Of a stretch of DNA of 35,616 nucleotides, positions 16,313-24,523 are shown in pieces. Positions within the stretch are counted from its first letter, which is position 1; each line of letters begins with the position of its first letter. The notes beneath the pieces were generated by a model that ran no database searches, was not told the origin of the DNA, and saw only the letters and a program-made list of their open reading frames with translations. This DNA comes from Pseudomonadota bacterium (GTDB lineage: Bacteria > Pseudomonadota > Gammaproteobacteria > Burkholderiales > Gallionellaceae): positions 1,661 to 37,276 of the forward strand of contig JAJXTL010000012.1 in the NCBI GenBank assembly GCA_021783855.1. Direction: 5' to 3'. The position numbers and the translations under genes are program-made.

Positions 16313-17023
16313 CTACCCCTGTTTTTTGTCCGCTTGTCTGACGGCAAATCCGTTGCGATAGCGCATATCCACATATTTCACTCCCTCTGTATTCCGCCAT
16401 ATGCCTGTCTTTTGAACAGCCACGAATCTGGCCAGGCGTTCATCCATCGCTTCACGTCCCAATTCCACCACCATGTCATTGCTCAAATGCAGCTGCCAGG
16501 CATGACGCGGCGACAGGGATAACTGGGTCACCTGCAAATGCAACGGCGCGAGCTGTTCGCTGAATTTTGCATATCTTTGCGCCACTTCCGCCGAGCTGCC
16601 ATCCGTTCCGATGAATCTTGGCAATTTCTGCGTCGTTTCAGCCACAAATACTTCGCCCTGACTGTTTATCAGCGCCTCGTCATTCCAGTGCGCCATTGCC
16701 TTGTATTCTTCAAGCTGCACCGCCAGCCGGTTCGGGAATTCGCGGCGTATGCTGACGCGGCGTACCCAGGGCAGCTTCTCCAATGTCTGTCTGAGACTGT
16801 CTATATCCACCGTAAAGAAATTACCCCGCACTTCATGTCTGACTGATTCCAGCACCGCATCGGCTGCCACACGTTCGGGTGCGGCACTCAGGCGCACGCT
16901 CTTGATGGGCAGCAATTTCGGCATATGCACTGCGTAATGCACCGCGCCGTACAGCACCGCCAACACACTGCACGCAAACAGTGCATTAGCGATACTGCGC
17001 AGCAGGGGTGCGTTATCCCACAC
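16313..17023 (-). CDS. ftsQ: cell division protein FtsQ
   Basis: The GTG at 17023 (VWDNAPLLRSIANALF) is chosen as start. Upstream codons in the longer frame to 17107 translate a family A repeat and the ddlB end, and do not look like FtsQ. The 236-residue protein has a short cytoplasmic tail and one membrane helix (about 6-32). A POTRA domain follows (LPIKSVRLSAAPERVA and the VRRVSIRREFPNRLAVQLEEY region), then the beta domain. FtsQ links early division proteins to FtsL/FtsB and the FtsWI synthase. Its probable Shine-Dalgarno (GAGGTGAGGG) is part of the repeat, so the element may now drive its translation. Confidence 0.9.
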   Translation of the reverse strand: MWDNAPLLRSIANALFACSVLAVLYGAVHYAVHMPKLLPIKSVRLSAAPERVAADAVLESVRHEVRGNFFTVDIDSLRQTLEKLPWVRRVSIRREFPNRLAVQLEEYKAMAHWNDEALINSQGEVFVAETTQKLPRFIGTDGSSAEVAQRYAKFSEQLAPLHLQVTQLSLSPRHAWQLHLSNDMVVELGREAMDERLARFVAVQKTGIWRNTEGVKYVDMRYRNGFAVRQADKKQG

Positions 17024-17025
17024 AA

Positions 17026-17069
17026 CCCTCACCTCAATCCTCTCCCGCAAGCGGGAGAGGAGACAAACG
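17026..17069. repeat. family A palindromic repeat, copy at the ddlB-ftsQ junction
   Basis: CCCTCACCTCAATCC followed by the perfect palindrome CTCTCCCGC AA GCGGGAGAG (17040-17059). The element encodes the last residues and the TGA stop (17036-17034) of ddlB and supplies a purine-rich stretch immediately before the ftsQ GTG. Confidence 0.85.
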
Positions 17070-18047
17070 TGAAGTGCAGTCTTTATTTCCTGCCAACTCC
17101 AGCACACGCAACACCAGTTGCTCGAAGCTGATACCCGCCTTGCGTGCCGCCATCGGCACCAGGCTGTGATCCGTCATGCCGGGTGATGTATTTGCTTCCA
17201 GCACGTAAGGCTGCCCTGACTCGCTCATCAGAAAATCCACCCGTCCCCAGCCTTGTCCGTCTATCAAGGCAAATGCCAGCTTCGCAAGTCTCTGCATTTC
17301 CGCTTCCTGAGTCGCCGCCAAACCGCTCGGGCACAAATAACGCGTGTCATCGCGCAGATATTTCGCATCATAGTCATAGAACTCATTGGCAGGCTCAATC
17401 TTGATGACTGGCAAAGCTTGTTCTCCCAGTATCGCTACGGTGTATTCGCCGCCGCCGATAAAGCGTTCCGCGATTACCAAAGGGTCGTGCTCCGCAGCGC
17501 TCGAATAGGCCGATTGCAATTCGACTGCTGCCTTGACCTTGCTGATGCCGACGCTGGACCCTTCATTGGCAGGTTTCACGAACAGCGGCAGCCCCAGTTG
17601 TTGCACGACATCGACACTGTTGCTTTGCTCGGTCAGCATCACGAAATCCGGGATAGGCAAGCCGCCTGCCTGCCAGACTAGCTTGCTGCGCCATTTGTCC
17701 ATGCCCAGCGCGGAAGCCATCACGCCGCTGCCGGTATACGGAATCCCCAGCAACTCCAGTGCGCCCTGCACCGTACCGTCTTCACCAAAGCGTCCGTGCA
17801 GCGCGATGAAAACGCGATCGAATCCTTCGTCCAGCAGTGTCTGCAAATTTTTCGTGGCGGGATCAAACGCATGGGCATCCACACCGCTGCGCTGTAAGGC
17901 CGCCAATACCGCGGCGCCGCTTTTAAGCGAAACTTCACGCTCGGTGGAACGACCGCCAAACAACACCGCAACCTTGCCGAAAGAACCAGGATCGAGGATC
18001 GAGGATTCAGGATTCTGAGTTCGAGGATTGCTTATCTTTTTATCCAT
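17034..18047 (-). CDS. ddlB: D-alanine-D-alanine ligase
   Basis: This ATP-grasp ligase makes the D-Ala-D-Ala dipeptide used by Mur[21 protein letters not shown], the [23 protein letters not shown] region and [13 protein letters not shown] near the end are Ddl signatures. The start is ATG 18047, overlapping the murB stop by eight bases; ATG 18056 is an alternative. The 337 residues exceed the usual length of roughly 305-310. The excess lies at both ends. The N-terminus before GKVAVLFGG is translated from heptamer repeats ([16 protein letters not shown]), and the C-terminus after VLELAGNK is translated from a family A palindrome ([12 protein letters not shown]). The catalytic core looks intact, so the enzyme is probably functional. 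Confidence 0.94.
   Translation of the reverse strand: MDKKISNPRTQNPESSILDPGSFGKVAVLFGGRSTEREVSLKSGAAVLAALQRSGVDAHAFDPATKNLQTLLDEGFDRVFIALHGRFGEDGTVQGALELLGIPYTGSGVMASALGMDKWRSKLVWQAGGLPIPDFVMLTEQSNSVDVVQQLGLPLFVKPANEGSSVGISKVKAAVELQSAYSSAAEHDPLVIAERFIGGGEYTVAILGEQALPVIKIEPANEFYDYDAKYLRDDTRYLCPSGLAATQEAEMQRLAKLAFALIDGQGWGRVDFLMSESGQPYVLEANTSPGMTDHSLVPMAARKAGISFEQLVLRVLELAGNKDCTSRLSPLPLAGED
17988..18030. repeat. heptamer array in the ddlB 5' coding end
   Basis: Six consecutive units are read on the + strand: AGGATCG, AGGATCG, AGGATTC, AGGATTC, TGAGTTCG (eight bases) and AGGATTG. The array is translated on the - strand as part of the DdlB N-terminus. Confidence 0.85.
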
Positions 18048-19038
18048 GTTTCGCATACTCGCCGATAATTTTTACTTCAGGGTGCAGCAGCACCCCGGTC
18101 TGTTTTTCCACTATCTCACGCACCAGAATGATCAGGTTTTCAATATCTGCCGCCGTGGCGTTGCCGACATTTACAATAAAGTTCGCGTGTTTATCGGACA
18201 CCTGCGCACCTCCGATACGTTTGCCTTTCAGCCCGCACTGTTCGATCAGGCGCGCCGCATAATCGCCCGGCGGATTGCGGAACACCGAGCCTGCATTCGG
18301 CAAGCTCAGCGGCTGGCTCACGATTCGTTTTGCCAGCAGCTCCTTGATTTGCCTGCGCGCCGTTTCGCCATCTCCCTGTTCGAATGAGAGCCAGGCACCG
18401 ACAAAAAACTCTTCAGAGGAATGAGGAGCGAGGCACGAGGATTGAGAAAAACCGGCCAGTTCCCCGCGATCCTCAATCCTCAGCCCTCGATCCTGAATTC
18501 TGGCCACGCTTCTGTAGCCAATTTCGTATTCCTGTGGCGTACGCCCGGTCAGTTCGCCGTCGCGCTTCATGACTTGCACCTTCACCACATGCTGCCAGGT
18601 CTCACCCCCATAGCATCCGGCGTTCATCGCCAGCATACCGCCCAGCGTGCCGGGAATACCTGCAAAGAACTCGGCACCGCTGCGCCCGTGCAAGGCGGCA
18701 AAGCGTGCCAGTTTCGCGCCCGGCACACCGGCCTGTGCGTATATCAGGTTATCTTCCTGAACGGCCAATTCTTTCAGCGCGCCGTGCAGCAGTAAAACCG
18801 TGCCACCGACTCCGCCGTCGCGCACCAGCAGATTGCTGCCCAGCCCTACGACTAGCAAAGGCTCATCGGATGGCAGGCTGCACAAAAATACCCGCAAATC
18901 ATCCAGGTCGGCAGGCTGATAAAATCGCGCTGCCATTCCGCCGGCGCGCCAGCTGGTGTGGCGGCTCATGGGCTCGTCGAAACTCAACTTCCCCCGCAAT
19001 GTCGCCTCGATGAATTGACCCGGTTCACTCATGTTCAT
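18040..19038 (-). CDS. murB: UDP-N-acetylenolpyruvoylglucosamine reductase MurB
   Basis: This FAD enzyme reduces the enolpyruvyl group to form UDP-MurNAc. The start at 19038 (MNMSEPGQF) overlaps the murC stop as ATGA; the open frame to 19287 is a murC shadow. [15 protein letters not shown] and [15 protein letters not shown] are FAD-binding motifs, and NAGSVFRNP carries the catalytic Ser. The 332-residue length includes a 29-residue insert (18415-18501) between EIGYRSVA and EEFFVGAW. It is translated from two inverted heptamer arrays ([13 protein letters not shown], then [11 protein letters not shown]). The insert occupies a point where family members have only a short loop. Both flanks continue in frame and look conserved, so function is likely kept. 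Confidence 0.95.
   Translation of the reverse strand: MNMSEPGQFIEATLRGKLSFDEPMSRHTSWRAGGMAARFYQPADLDDLRVFLCSLPSDEPLLVVGLGSNLLVRDGGVGGTVLLLHGALKELAVQEDNLIYAQAGVPGAKLARFAALHGRSGAEFFAGIPGTLGGMLAMNAGCYGGETWQHVVKVQVMKRDGELTGRTPQEYEIGYRSVARIQDRGLRIEDRGELAGFSQSSCLAPHSSEEFFVGAWLSFEQGDGETARRQIKELLAKRIVSQPLSLPNAGSVFRNPPGDYAARLIEQCGLKGKRIGGAQVSDKHANFIVNVGNATAADIENLIILVREIVEKQTGVLLHPEVKIIGEYAKHG
18415..18501. repeat. inverted pair of heptamer arrays inside murB
   Basis: On the + strand the left arm is GAGGAAT, GAGGAGC, GAGGCAC, GAGGATT. The right arm is CGATCCT, CAATCCT, CAGCCCT, CGATCCT, which is the same heptamer family in reverse orientation. The arms flank about 20 bases. The whole 87-base segment is a multiple of three and keeps murB open. 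Confidence 0.85.
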
Positions 19039-20441
19039 GTCAGCGCCATCTGTTTGATTGCACCCGGCACGTTGCCGATCGACCCCGCACCCATGGTCAG
19101 CACCACATCGCGGTCCTTTACCAGTTGCAGTATGGTCTTCGGCATGTCGGTAATCTGCTCGACAAATACCGCCTCGCTTTGTCCCGCCAGGCGCAACGCA
19201 TGCATCATTGCGCGGCCATCCGCTGCCACCAGCGGTGCCTCGCCTGCCGCATACACTTCCGCCAGCACCAGTACATCCACGCCGCACAGAATTTTTACGA
19301 AGTCCTCGAAAAGATCGCGCGTACGGGTATAGCGATGCGGCTGGAATGCCAGCACCAGACGGCGGCCCGGAAACGCGCCACGTACCGCCGCCAGCGACGC
19401 CGCCATTTCGACCGGGTGATGACCGTAGTCGTCGATCAAAGTGAAGCTGCCACCTGCTGAATCGGGCAACGCGATTTCCCCGTAGCGCTGAAAACGCCTG
19501 CCCACACCCTCGAATTCACCCAATGCAGCAACAATGGCTTCATCCTCCACGCCGATTTCCAATCCGATAGCAATGGCAGCCAGTGCGTTCAATACATTAT
19601 GGTTGCCTGCCAGATTGAGAATAATATCAAGATCCTTTGGCGTGCCGTTTTGACGACATTGAGCGGTAAACAGCATCTGGCCTTCCTGTGGACGCACGTT
19701 TACCGCACGGATCTGTGCCGCTTCGCTGAATCCATAGGTGGTCACCGGCTTGGTGATGCGCGGCAAAATTTCCTGCACATGGATGTCGTCCACACACAGC
19801 ATGGCGCGGCCATAGAACGGCAGATGTTCGACGAAATCCACAAAAGCCTGCTTCAGGCGCGAAAAATCATGTCCGTAAGTTTCCATGTGATCTGCATCGA
19901 TATTGGTAATCACCGCGAGTATCGGTTGCAGATATAAAAAGGACGCATCCGACTCATCCGCTTCCACGACGATGAATTCTCCGGTGCCGAGCTTGGCATT
20001 GGGGCCGCTGCTGTTGAGCTTGCCGCCGATCACGAAGGTCGGGTCAAATCCGCCTCTGGCCAACACGCTGGCAGCCAGCGAAGTCGTAGTGGTCTTGCCG
20101 TGCGTACCGGCGACCGCAATCCCCTGACGCAGGCGCAACAGTTCGGCCAGCATCATCGCGCGCGGCACCACTGGGATATGACGCGTGCGAGCAGCCTGCA
20201 CTTCCGGATTGTCCTGACCCACAGCGGTGGATACCACTACGACATCGGCGTTCTTTACATTTTGTTCGTCATGACCGATGGATACCGCGGCACCCAACTG
20301 GCCCAGGCGTTTGGTTGCCGTGTTTTCGCTCAGATCAGAACCGCTCACGATGAATCCCAGATTGAGCAACACCTCGGCAATGCCGTTCATTCCTGAACCG
20401 CCTATACCAACAAAATGGATATGCTTGATTTTATGTTTCAT
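19035..20441 (-). CDS. murC: UDP-N-acetylmuramate-L-alanine ligase MurC
   Basis: The 468-residue cytoplasmic ligase adds the first L-Ala of the stem peptide. [17 protein letters not shown] (9-25) is the UDP-binding domain start and [10 protein letters not shown] (111-120) the ATP loop. [11 protein letters not shown] is the catalytic Mur motif and DDYGHHPVE marks the C-terminal domain. It is of normal length with no repeat-derived insert, unlike its neighbours. It overlaps murB by four bases and is separated from murG by a short palindrome. Confidence 0.97.
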   Translation of the reverse strand: MKHKIKHIHFVGIGGSGMNGIAEVLLNLGFIVSGSDLSENTATKRLGQLGAAVSIGHDEQNVKNADVVVVSTAVGQDNPEVQAARTRHIPVVPRAMMLAELLRLRQGIAVAGTHGKTTTTSLAASVLARGGFDPTFVIGGKLNSSGPNAKLGTGEFIVVEADESDASFLYLQPILAVITNIDADHMETYGHDFSRLKQAFVDFVEHLPFYGRAMLCVDDIHVQEILPRITKPVTTYGFSEAAQIRAVNVRPQEGQMLFTAQCRQNGTPKDLDIILNLAGNHNVLNALAAIAIGLEIGVEDEAIVAALGEFEGVGRRFQRYGEIALPDSAGGSFTLIDDYGHHPVEMAASLAAVRGAFPGRRLVLAFQPHRYTRTRDLFEDFVKILCGVDVLVLAEVYAAGEAPLVAADGRAMMHALRLAGQSEAVFVEQITDMPKTILQLVKDRDVVLTMGAGSIGNVPGAIKQMALT

Positions 20442-20448
20442 TTTATCT

Positions 20449-20476
20449 GTAGGGGCGCGATTAATTACGCCTCTAC
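20449..20476. repeat. palindrome at the murG-murC junction
   Basis: GTAGGGGCG (20449-20457) faces CGCCTCTAC (20468-20476) around a ten-base A/T-rich centre. The murG TAG stop (20475-20473) lies in the right arm. It belongs to neither family A nor the heptamer arrays and may be another mobile palindrome. Confidence 0.65.
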
Positions 20477-21633
20477 GCTTCCCCTTTCTCGACTATTTCG
20501 GCGCATATCCCCGCCACAGCATCTGCCGCATTGCTCTTGGCCGCACTGCGCGCCTGTTGCGCCATCGCCATTAATTTTTCCCGGACAAGTTCGCTCAACA
20601 AATGTGCGAGCTTGTCCGCATTCAGTTCAGGCTGCGGCAGCAAAATAGCGGCCCCTCGTTCGCTCAAGAAACGTGCGTTATGCGTCTGATGATCGTCCAC
20701 CGCAAAGGGAAACGGAATCAACAGGCCGGCCACACCGGCTGCCGCCAGTTCAGCCACGGTCAGCGCACCGGATCGGCAAATCACCAGATCAGCCTCTGCG
20801 TAACTTGCCGCCATATCCTCGATGAAGGGCTGGATGTCAGCCTGTACGCCCAGTTGGTTGTACAACGACACAACAGCGGCATGATGAGCACGGCCTGTCT
20901 GATGCACTACATTAAATAAACGCTCGCGCAGCGACTCGTTTGTCCCCTCGCCCGCAAGCGGGAGAGGGTTTGGGAGAGGGAAACGGGCTTGCCCGTTGGG
21001 ACGCACATCTGCCGACATTTTCGCAAGCGCCTCCGGTACGACGTCATTGATGGCCTTCGCCCCCAGACTGCCGCCCACCACCAGCAGGTTCAGGCGGCCT
21101 GTGCGTTTGGCATAGCGCAATTCGGGTGGGTCAATATTCGCAATTTGACCGCGCACCGGATTGCCGCACCACAGCGCGCCGGGCAACACATCCGGAAAAC
21201 CCGTCAGTACGCGGTTCGCCAGATGTGCCAGCACTTTGTTGCTCAGACCCGCAATTGAATTTTGCTCATGTATCACCAGCGGAATTCTCAGCGCGGCGGC
21301 CATCAAGCCGCCCGGAAATGTGATATAGCCGCCCATTCCCAGCACCACGTCGGGTCTGACGCGCATCATCGCAATCAGGCTCTGCCACAACGCAACCATT
21401 AAATTTAAAGGGAGCAGCAGCTTGCGCAATACACCCTTGCCGCGCAGACCCGAGAAGCGCACTGTCGCCATCTCATAGCCGTATTTCGGCACCAGGTCGG
21501 CTTCCATGCTGTTCGGCGCTCCTAGCCAGGTCACCCGCCAGCCCTGTCCACGCAACACGTCGGCCACCGCAAGAGCCGGGAATATGTGCCCGCCCGTACC
21601 TCCTGCCATAATCAATATAGAGCGGCTATTCAT
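20473..21633 (-). CDS. murG: UDP-GlcNAc:lipid I transferase MurG
   Basis: This peripheral membrane glycosyltransferase makes lipid II. The start at 21633 ([21 protein letters not shown]) follows GAGGG; codons upstream to 21693 belong to another frame segment. [10 protein letters not shown] is the first glycine loop, [11 protein letters not shown] a family motif, [14 protein letters not shown] the second glycine loop, and [19 protein letters not shown] the nucleotide-sugar site. The 386 residues exceed the usual length of roughly 355. About 27 extra residues (212-238, encoded by 20921-21000) come from a family A repeat ([13 protein letters not shown], then TNESLRERL). They lie between the second glycine loop helix and the FNVVHQTG strand, a place compatible with a surface loop. 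Confidence 0.95.
   Translation of the reverse strand: MNSRSILIMAGGTGGHIFPALAVADVLRGQGWRVTWLGAPNSMEADLVPKYGYEMATVRFSGLRGKGVLRKLLLPLNLMVALWQSLIAMMRVRPDVVLGMGGYITFPGGLMAAALRIPLVIHEQNSIAGLSNKVLAHLANRVLTGFPDVLPGALWCGNPVRGQIANIDPPELRYAKRTGRLNLLVVGGSLGAKAINDVVPEALAKMSADVRPNGQARFPLPNPLPLAGEGTNESLRERLFNVVHQTGRAHHAAVVSLYNQLGVQADIQPFIEDMAASYAEADLVICRSGALTVAELAAAGVAGLLIPFPFAVDDHQTHNARFLSERGAAILLPQPELNADKLAHLLSELVREKLMAMAQQARSAAKSNAADAVAGICAEIVEKGEA
20921..20997. repeat. family A repeat in frame inside murG
   Basis: CTCGCGCAGCGACTCGTTTG, the core CCTCGCCCGCAAGCGGGAGAGG, a second GGGAGAGGG, and a terminal palindrome AACGGGC TT GCCCGTT (20982-20997) follow one another. The element is translated on the - strand into MurG with no stop codon. 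Confidence 0.85.
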
Positions 21634-21721
21634 GGCATCCCTCTGTGATGGGCACATTTCTGCCGAAGGCAAAAATATGGCCTCCAGTTCCAACGGCCAT
21701 AATGAGGATTGAGCGGCTCAT
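21626..21721 (-). pseudogene. duplicated murG 5' end / 31-codon leader reading frame
   Basis: The frame encodes [17 protein letters not shown] followed by [14 protein letters not shown]. The first part repeats the MurG N-terminus ([18 protein letters not shown]), including the AGAGGG ribosome binding region upstream. Most codon differences between the copies are synonymous third-position changes. The TAG stop overlaps the murG start (ATGAATAG), so translation of this frame would be coupled to murG. It may be a decayed partial duplication, a fragment gained from a related murG by recombination, or a functioning leader peptide. Confidence 0.7.
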
Positions 21722-21793
21722 ACAGGCAACCCTCTGCAAGCCAGCGATTTTGGCTGCGCTATAACACTTGCTTCGCAAATGTTTAGCTTCGCC

Positions 21794-21857
21794 GAAACAG
21801 AAGGTTGGCAATTATTGAGTTTCATATTGGAAGACCTCGAGCCAACCTTCTGTTTTC
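21794..21857. repeat. inverted repeat across the ftsW stop codon
   Basis: GAAACAGAAGGTTGGC (21794-21809) is the reverse complement of GCCAACCTTCTGTTTTC (21841-21857) apart from one extra base, around a 31-base loop containing the ftsW stop. The right arm encodes the FtsW residues ENRRLA, so the left arm is an inverted copy of ftsW coding sequence. No T-run follows on the - strand. Confidence 0.75.
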
Positions 21858-22985
21858 ATAATCCACTCTGAGCAAGACGGCGGCGGCGATGCAATTGACC
21901 ACCACGCCACTGCCGCCAAAGCTCAGGAAAGGCAACGTCAAGCCCTTGGTGGGCAGTACGCCCATATTCACGCCGATGTTGATCGTCGCCTGCACGCCTA
22001 TCCATACGCCGATGCCCTGCGCCACCAGTGCGGAAAAATTGCGTTCCAGAAACGCGGCATGACGACCGATCTGGAATGCGCGTATCACTACCAGCGCGAA
22101 CAGAAAAATGACGCTAACCACACCGGTGAGCCCCAGTTCTTCAGCGATGACCGCCATCAAAAAGTCGGTGTGCGCTTCCGGCAGATAGAACAATTTCTCC
22201 ACACTGGCACCCAGCCCCACGCCGAACCACTCGCCACGGCCGAAGGCGATCAGCGCATGACTGAGCTGATAACCCTTGCCATACGGGTCCGCCCAGGGGT
22301 TCATGAAGCCGATCACACGCTGCATACGGTAGGGCGATGAAAATATTAGTGCGGCAAACGCCAAAGGCAGTGCCACCAGCAATGCGCCGAACACCTTGAC
22401 GTTGAAGCCGCCCAGCCATAAGGTACAAATGGCGATAGACAAGACCACCACAAACGCGCCCATGTCCGGTTCCTGCAACAACAAACCGCCTATCACCACC
22501 ATGACCACGAACATCGGCATAAATGCCCTGATGAACAAATGCGCTACCGCACCCTTGCGCACCGTGTAATCTGCGGCATACATCACCGCAAACAGTTTCA
22601 TCAGCTCGGAAGGCTGTAAATTGATCACAAACAGCGACAGCCAGCGGCGGCTGCCGTTCACTTCCCGACCGATATGCGGGATCAGGACCAGCAGCAAGAG
22701 GACTGAGCCTGCCAGAAACAGATAAGGCGCATAGGTCTGCCACAATTGCACCGGCAGCTGAAACGCGAACACGCCGGCAAGCAGGCCTACGGCGATGAAC
22801 ATGCTGTGGCGCGTCAGATAATAGGTAGCCTGATGAGCCGTGAATTTGCTGCCCTCGGCGGTGGCGATAGATGAGGAATACACCATCACCAGTCCGATTG
22901 AGATCAGCGCGATGAAAATCCATATCAGCAGGCTGTCGAACTGCGCCTTTTGAGGTGACGTGCGTGTCCTGACTAACGAGGCCAT
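21822..22985 (-). CDS. ftsW: septal peptidoglycan glycosyltransferase FtsW
   Basis: The 387-residue polytopic SEDS protein polymerises lipid II at the septum with FtsI. About ten membrane helices are visible. NGSRRWLSL near 110, [21 protein letters not shown], the [22 protein letters not shown] stretch and [18 protein letters not shown] are SEDS signatures, and [16 protein letters not shown] is near the C-terminus. The position inside the dcw cluster identifies it as FtsW rather than RodA. The start overlaps the murD end. No repeat-derived insert is present in this membrane protein. Confidence 0.96.
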   Translation of the reverse strand: MASLVRTRTSPQKAQFDSLLIWIFIALISIGLVMVYSSSIATAEGSKFTAHQATYYLTRHSMFIAVGLLAGVFAFQLPVQLWQTYAPYLFLAGSVLLLLVLIPHIGREVNGSRRWLSLFVINLQPSELMKLFAVMYAADYTVRKGAVAHLFIRAFMPMFVVMVVIGGLLLQEPDMGAFVVVLSIAICTLWLGGFNVKVFGALLVALPLAFAALIFSSPYRMQRVIGFMNPWADPYGKGYQLSHALIAFGRGEWFGVGLGASVEKLFYLPEAHTDFLMAVIAEELGLTGVVSVIFLFALVVIRAFQIGRHAAFLERNFSALVAQGIGVWIGVQATINIGVNMGVLPTKGLTLPFLSFGGSGVVVNCIAAAVLLRVDYENRRLARGLPI

Positions 22986-24523
22986 GATTCCCTCGTCATC
23001 TGGAGTTCGCGTAGCGATTCGTTTGCCTCCTCTCCTGCTTGCGGGAGAGGATTGAGGTGAGGGAGATGGGCATGACAGTGTTCATTATCAGTAGCATGCC
23101 CATTGGTCAGCTTTCGCACTTCGGCAATGAAAACTTCGGCGCGGTGTGCGTAATTACGGTACATGTCGAAACTTGCGCAAGCCGGTGATAACAGTACGGC
23201 GTCTCCCGTTAATGCCAGCATGGCGGCCTGTCCGACGGCCTCATTCATGTCTTTTGCATGCACCACCGGCACTTCGCAGTCCTGCAACGCCGCCGCTATC
23301 TTTGCAGCATCGCGACCTATCAGCACAACTGCGCGTGCGTGTTGAACCACGGCAGACTTTAAGGGGGAAAAATCCTGTCCCTTGCCCACGCCGCCGGCAA
23401 TCAACACCGATTTACAACCCAGCCCTTCCAGGGCCGCGACGCTCGCGCCTACATTGGTACCCTTGGAGTCGTCATAAAAACTCACCCCGTGCAGTTTTTC
23501 CACCAGTTCTACGCGATGCGGCAAGCCCTTGAAGTCCTTCAGGGCTTTCAGCAATGGCGGCATCGGTAAATCAATTGCCCGGCACAAGGCTAGCGCGGCC
23601 TGGACATTGGCAAGATTGTGCAGCCCGGTGAGTTGCAGTTCGGAGGCCTTGATCAGGCGCCGACTACCCTGCACCAGCCAGATATCTCCGCTATTTCTTT
23701 CAATGCCAAAGTCAGCTTCACGCTCGGGCAGGCTCAGGCCAAAGGTGATGTGGTTGTCGCGCAGCATACCCATGACGCGCTCGTCATCACGGTTCAACAC
23801 CTGCACGCCGCAATCCTTGAATATTCTTTGTTTCGCTGCCGCGTACTCATCCATGCCTGCATAGCGATCCAGATGATCTTCGCTGACGTTCAGCACCGTG
23901 GCTGCATCCGCCTTCAAGCTGAATGTTGTTTCCAGCTGAAAGCTGGACAACTCCAGCACCCATATTTCAGGCTGTTGCTTACCCCGTGCCAGCACCACAT
24001 CCAGCACCGCAGGCGATATATTGCCCGCCGCCACTGCATCACGGCCCGCTGCCTTGCACAGGTGTTCCACCAGGCTGGTAACGGTCGTCTTGCCGTTCGA
24101 TCCGGTTATGGCAATGACACGAGGATTGAGGATTGAGACCGCAAGGGTCTTCTCCGCACAACTAAGGGGCGGCACCCCTAGTTGTTGTGTGAAGGAATGA
24201 GGATTGAGTTGTTGGGCAAACAATTCGATGTCGCCAACGACGGGGATACCGCTGGCGATGGCTCGTGCAACATGCGTGTCAGCCAGTGGTATGCCGGGAC
24301 TGATTGCAATCAGATCGATGCCCGCAAACAGCGCATCGCTGTATGGACCGCAAAAAACCTGCTCTGTTCTTACAAATTGAGCGACTTCATCCAAACCCGG
24401 CGGAACCACGCGGCTATCTGCAACGCGCAAGTTCGCGCCCATCCGTGCCAGCCAGCGCACCATGGATAGCCCCGTCTCACCGAGACCGAGCACCAGCACA
24501 GATTTGTTTTTTAACGGTGTCAT
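22973..24523 (-). CDS. murD: UDP-MurNAc-L-Ala:D-Glu ligase MurD
   Basis: This cytoplasmic ATP-dependent ligase adds D-Glu. [15 protein letters not shown] (11-25) starts the UDP domain, [14 protein letters not shown] (138-151) is the ATP loop, [11 protein letters not shown] the Mur motif, and HRVELV and [21 protein letters not shown] mark the C-terminal domain. The 516 residues far exceed the usual length of about 440-460. Two segments account for this. Residues 107-134 (24122-24205) are translated from a repeat unit also found in murF and are placed exactly between domain 1 ([10 protein letters not shown]) and the ATP loop. After residue ~475 the frame runs through a family A repeat ([16 protein letters not shown]) into the ftsW start region. 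Catalytic motifs are intact. Confidence 0.95.
   Translation of the reverse strand: MTPLKNKSVLVLGLGETGLSMVRWLARMGANLRVADSRVVPPGLDEVAQFVRTEQVFCGPYSDALFAGIDLIAISPGIPLADTHVARAIASGIPVVGDIELFAQQLNPHSFTQQLGVPPLSCAEKTLAVSILNPRVIAITGSNGKTTVTSLVEHLCKAAGRDAVAAGNISPAVLDVVLARGKQQPEIWVLELSSFQLETTFSLKADAATVLNVSEDHLDRYAGMDEYAAAKQRIFKDCGVQVLNRDDERVMGMLRDNHITFGLSLPEREADFGIERNSGDIWLVQGSRRLIKASELQLTGLHNLANVQAALALCRAIDLPMPPLLKALKDFKGLPHRVELVEKLHGVSFYDDSKGTNVGASVAALEGLGCKSVLIAGGVGKGQDFSPLKSAVVQHARAVVLIGRDAAKIAAALQDCEVPVVHAKDMNEAVGQAAMLALTGDAVLLSPACASFDMYRNYAHRAEVFIAEVRKLTNGHATDNEHCHAHLPHLNPLPQAGEEANESLRELQMTRESWPR
23003..23063. repeat. family A repeat forming the murD C-terminus
   Basis: GAGTTCGCGTAGCGATTCG, then CCTCTCCTGCTTGCGGGAGAGG and TTGAGGTGAGGG. 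On the - strand it is translated as [21 protein letters not shown], the same reading as the MurG insert ([18 protein letters not shown]). Confidence 0.85.
24119..24208. repeat. family B repeat unit in frame inside murD
   Basis: On the + strand GAGGATT GAGGATT GAG leads into a small hairpin AGACC GCAAG GGTCT. A long hairpin follows: ACAACTAAGGGG (24159-24170) with CCCCTAGTTGT (24175-24185). The unit closes with GAAGGAAT GAGGATT GAG. The 84-base coding part is a multiple of three. The same unit, enlarged, occurs in murF. Confidence 0.85.

Noticed and set aside
17988..18030. heptamer arrays as CRISPR repeats
   Set aside because: The units are seven bases, contiguous, without spacers, and no cas genes are present.
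19039..19287. longer N-terminus for MurB
   Set aside because: The extra codons lie fully inside murC in another frame and are Gly/Arg-rich; the ATGA overlap at 19038 gives the natural start.
24119..24208. frameshift or sequencing error explaining the long MurD
   Set aside because: Both flanks are in the same frame and the inserted length is an exact multiple of three, and the same unit recurs in murF.
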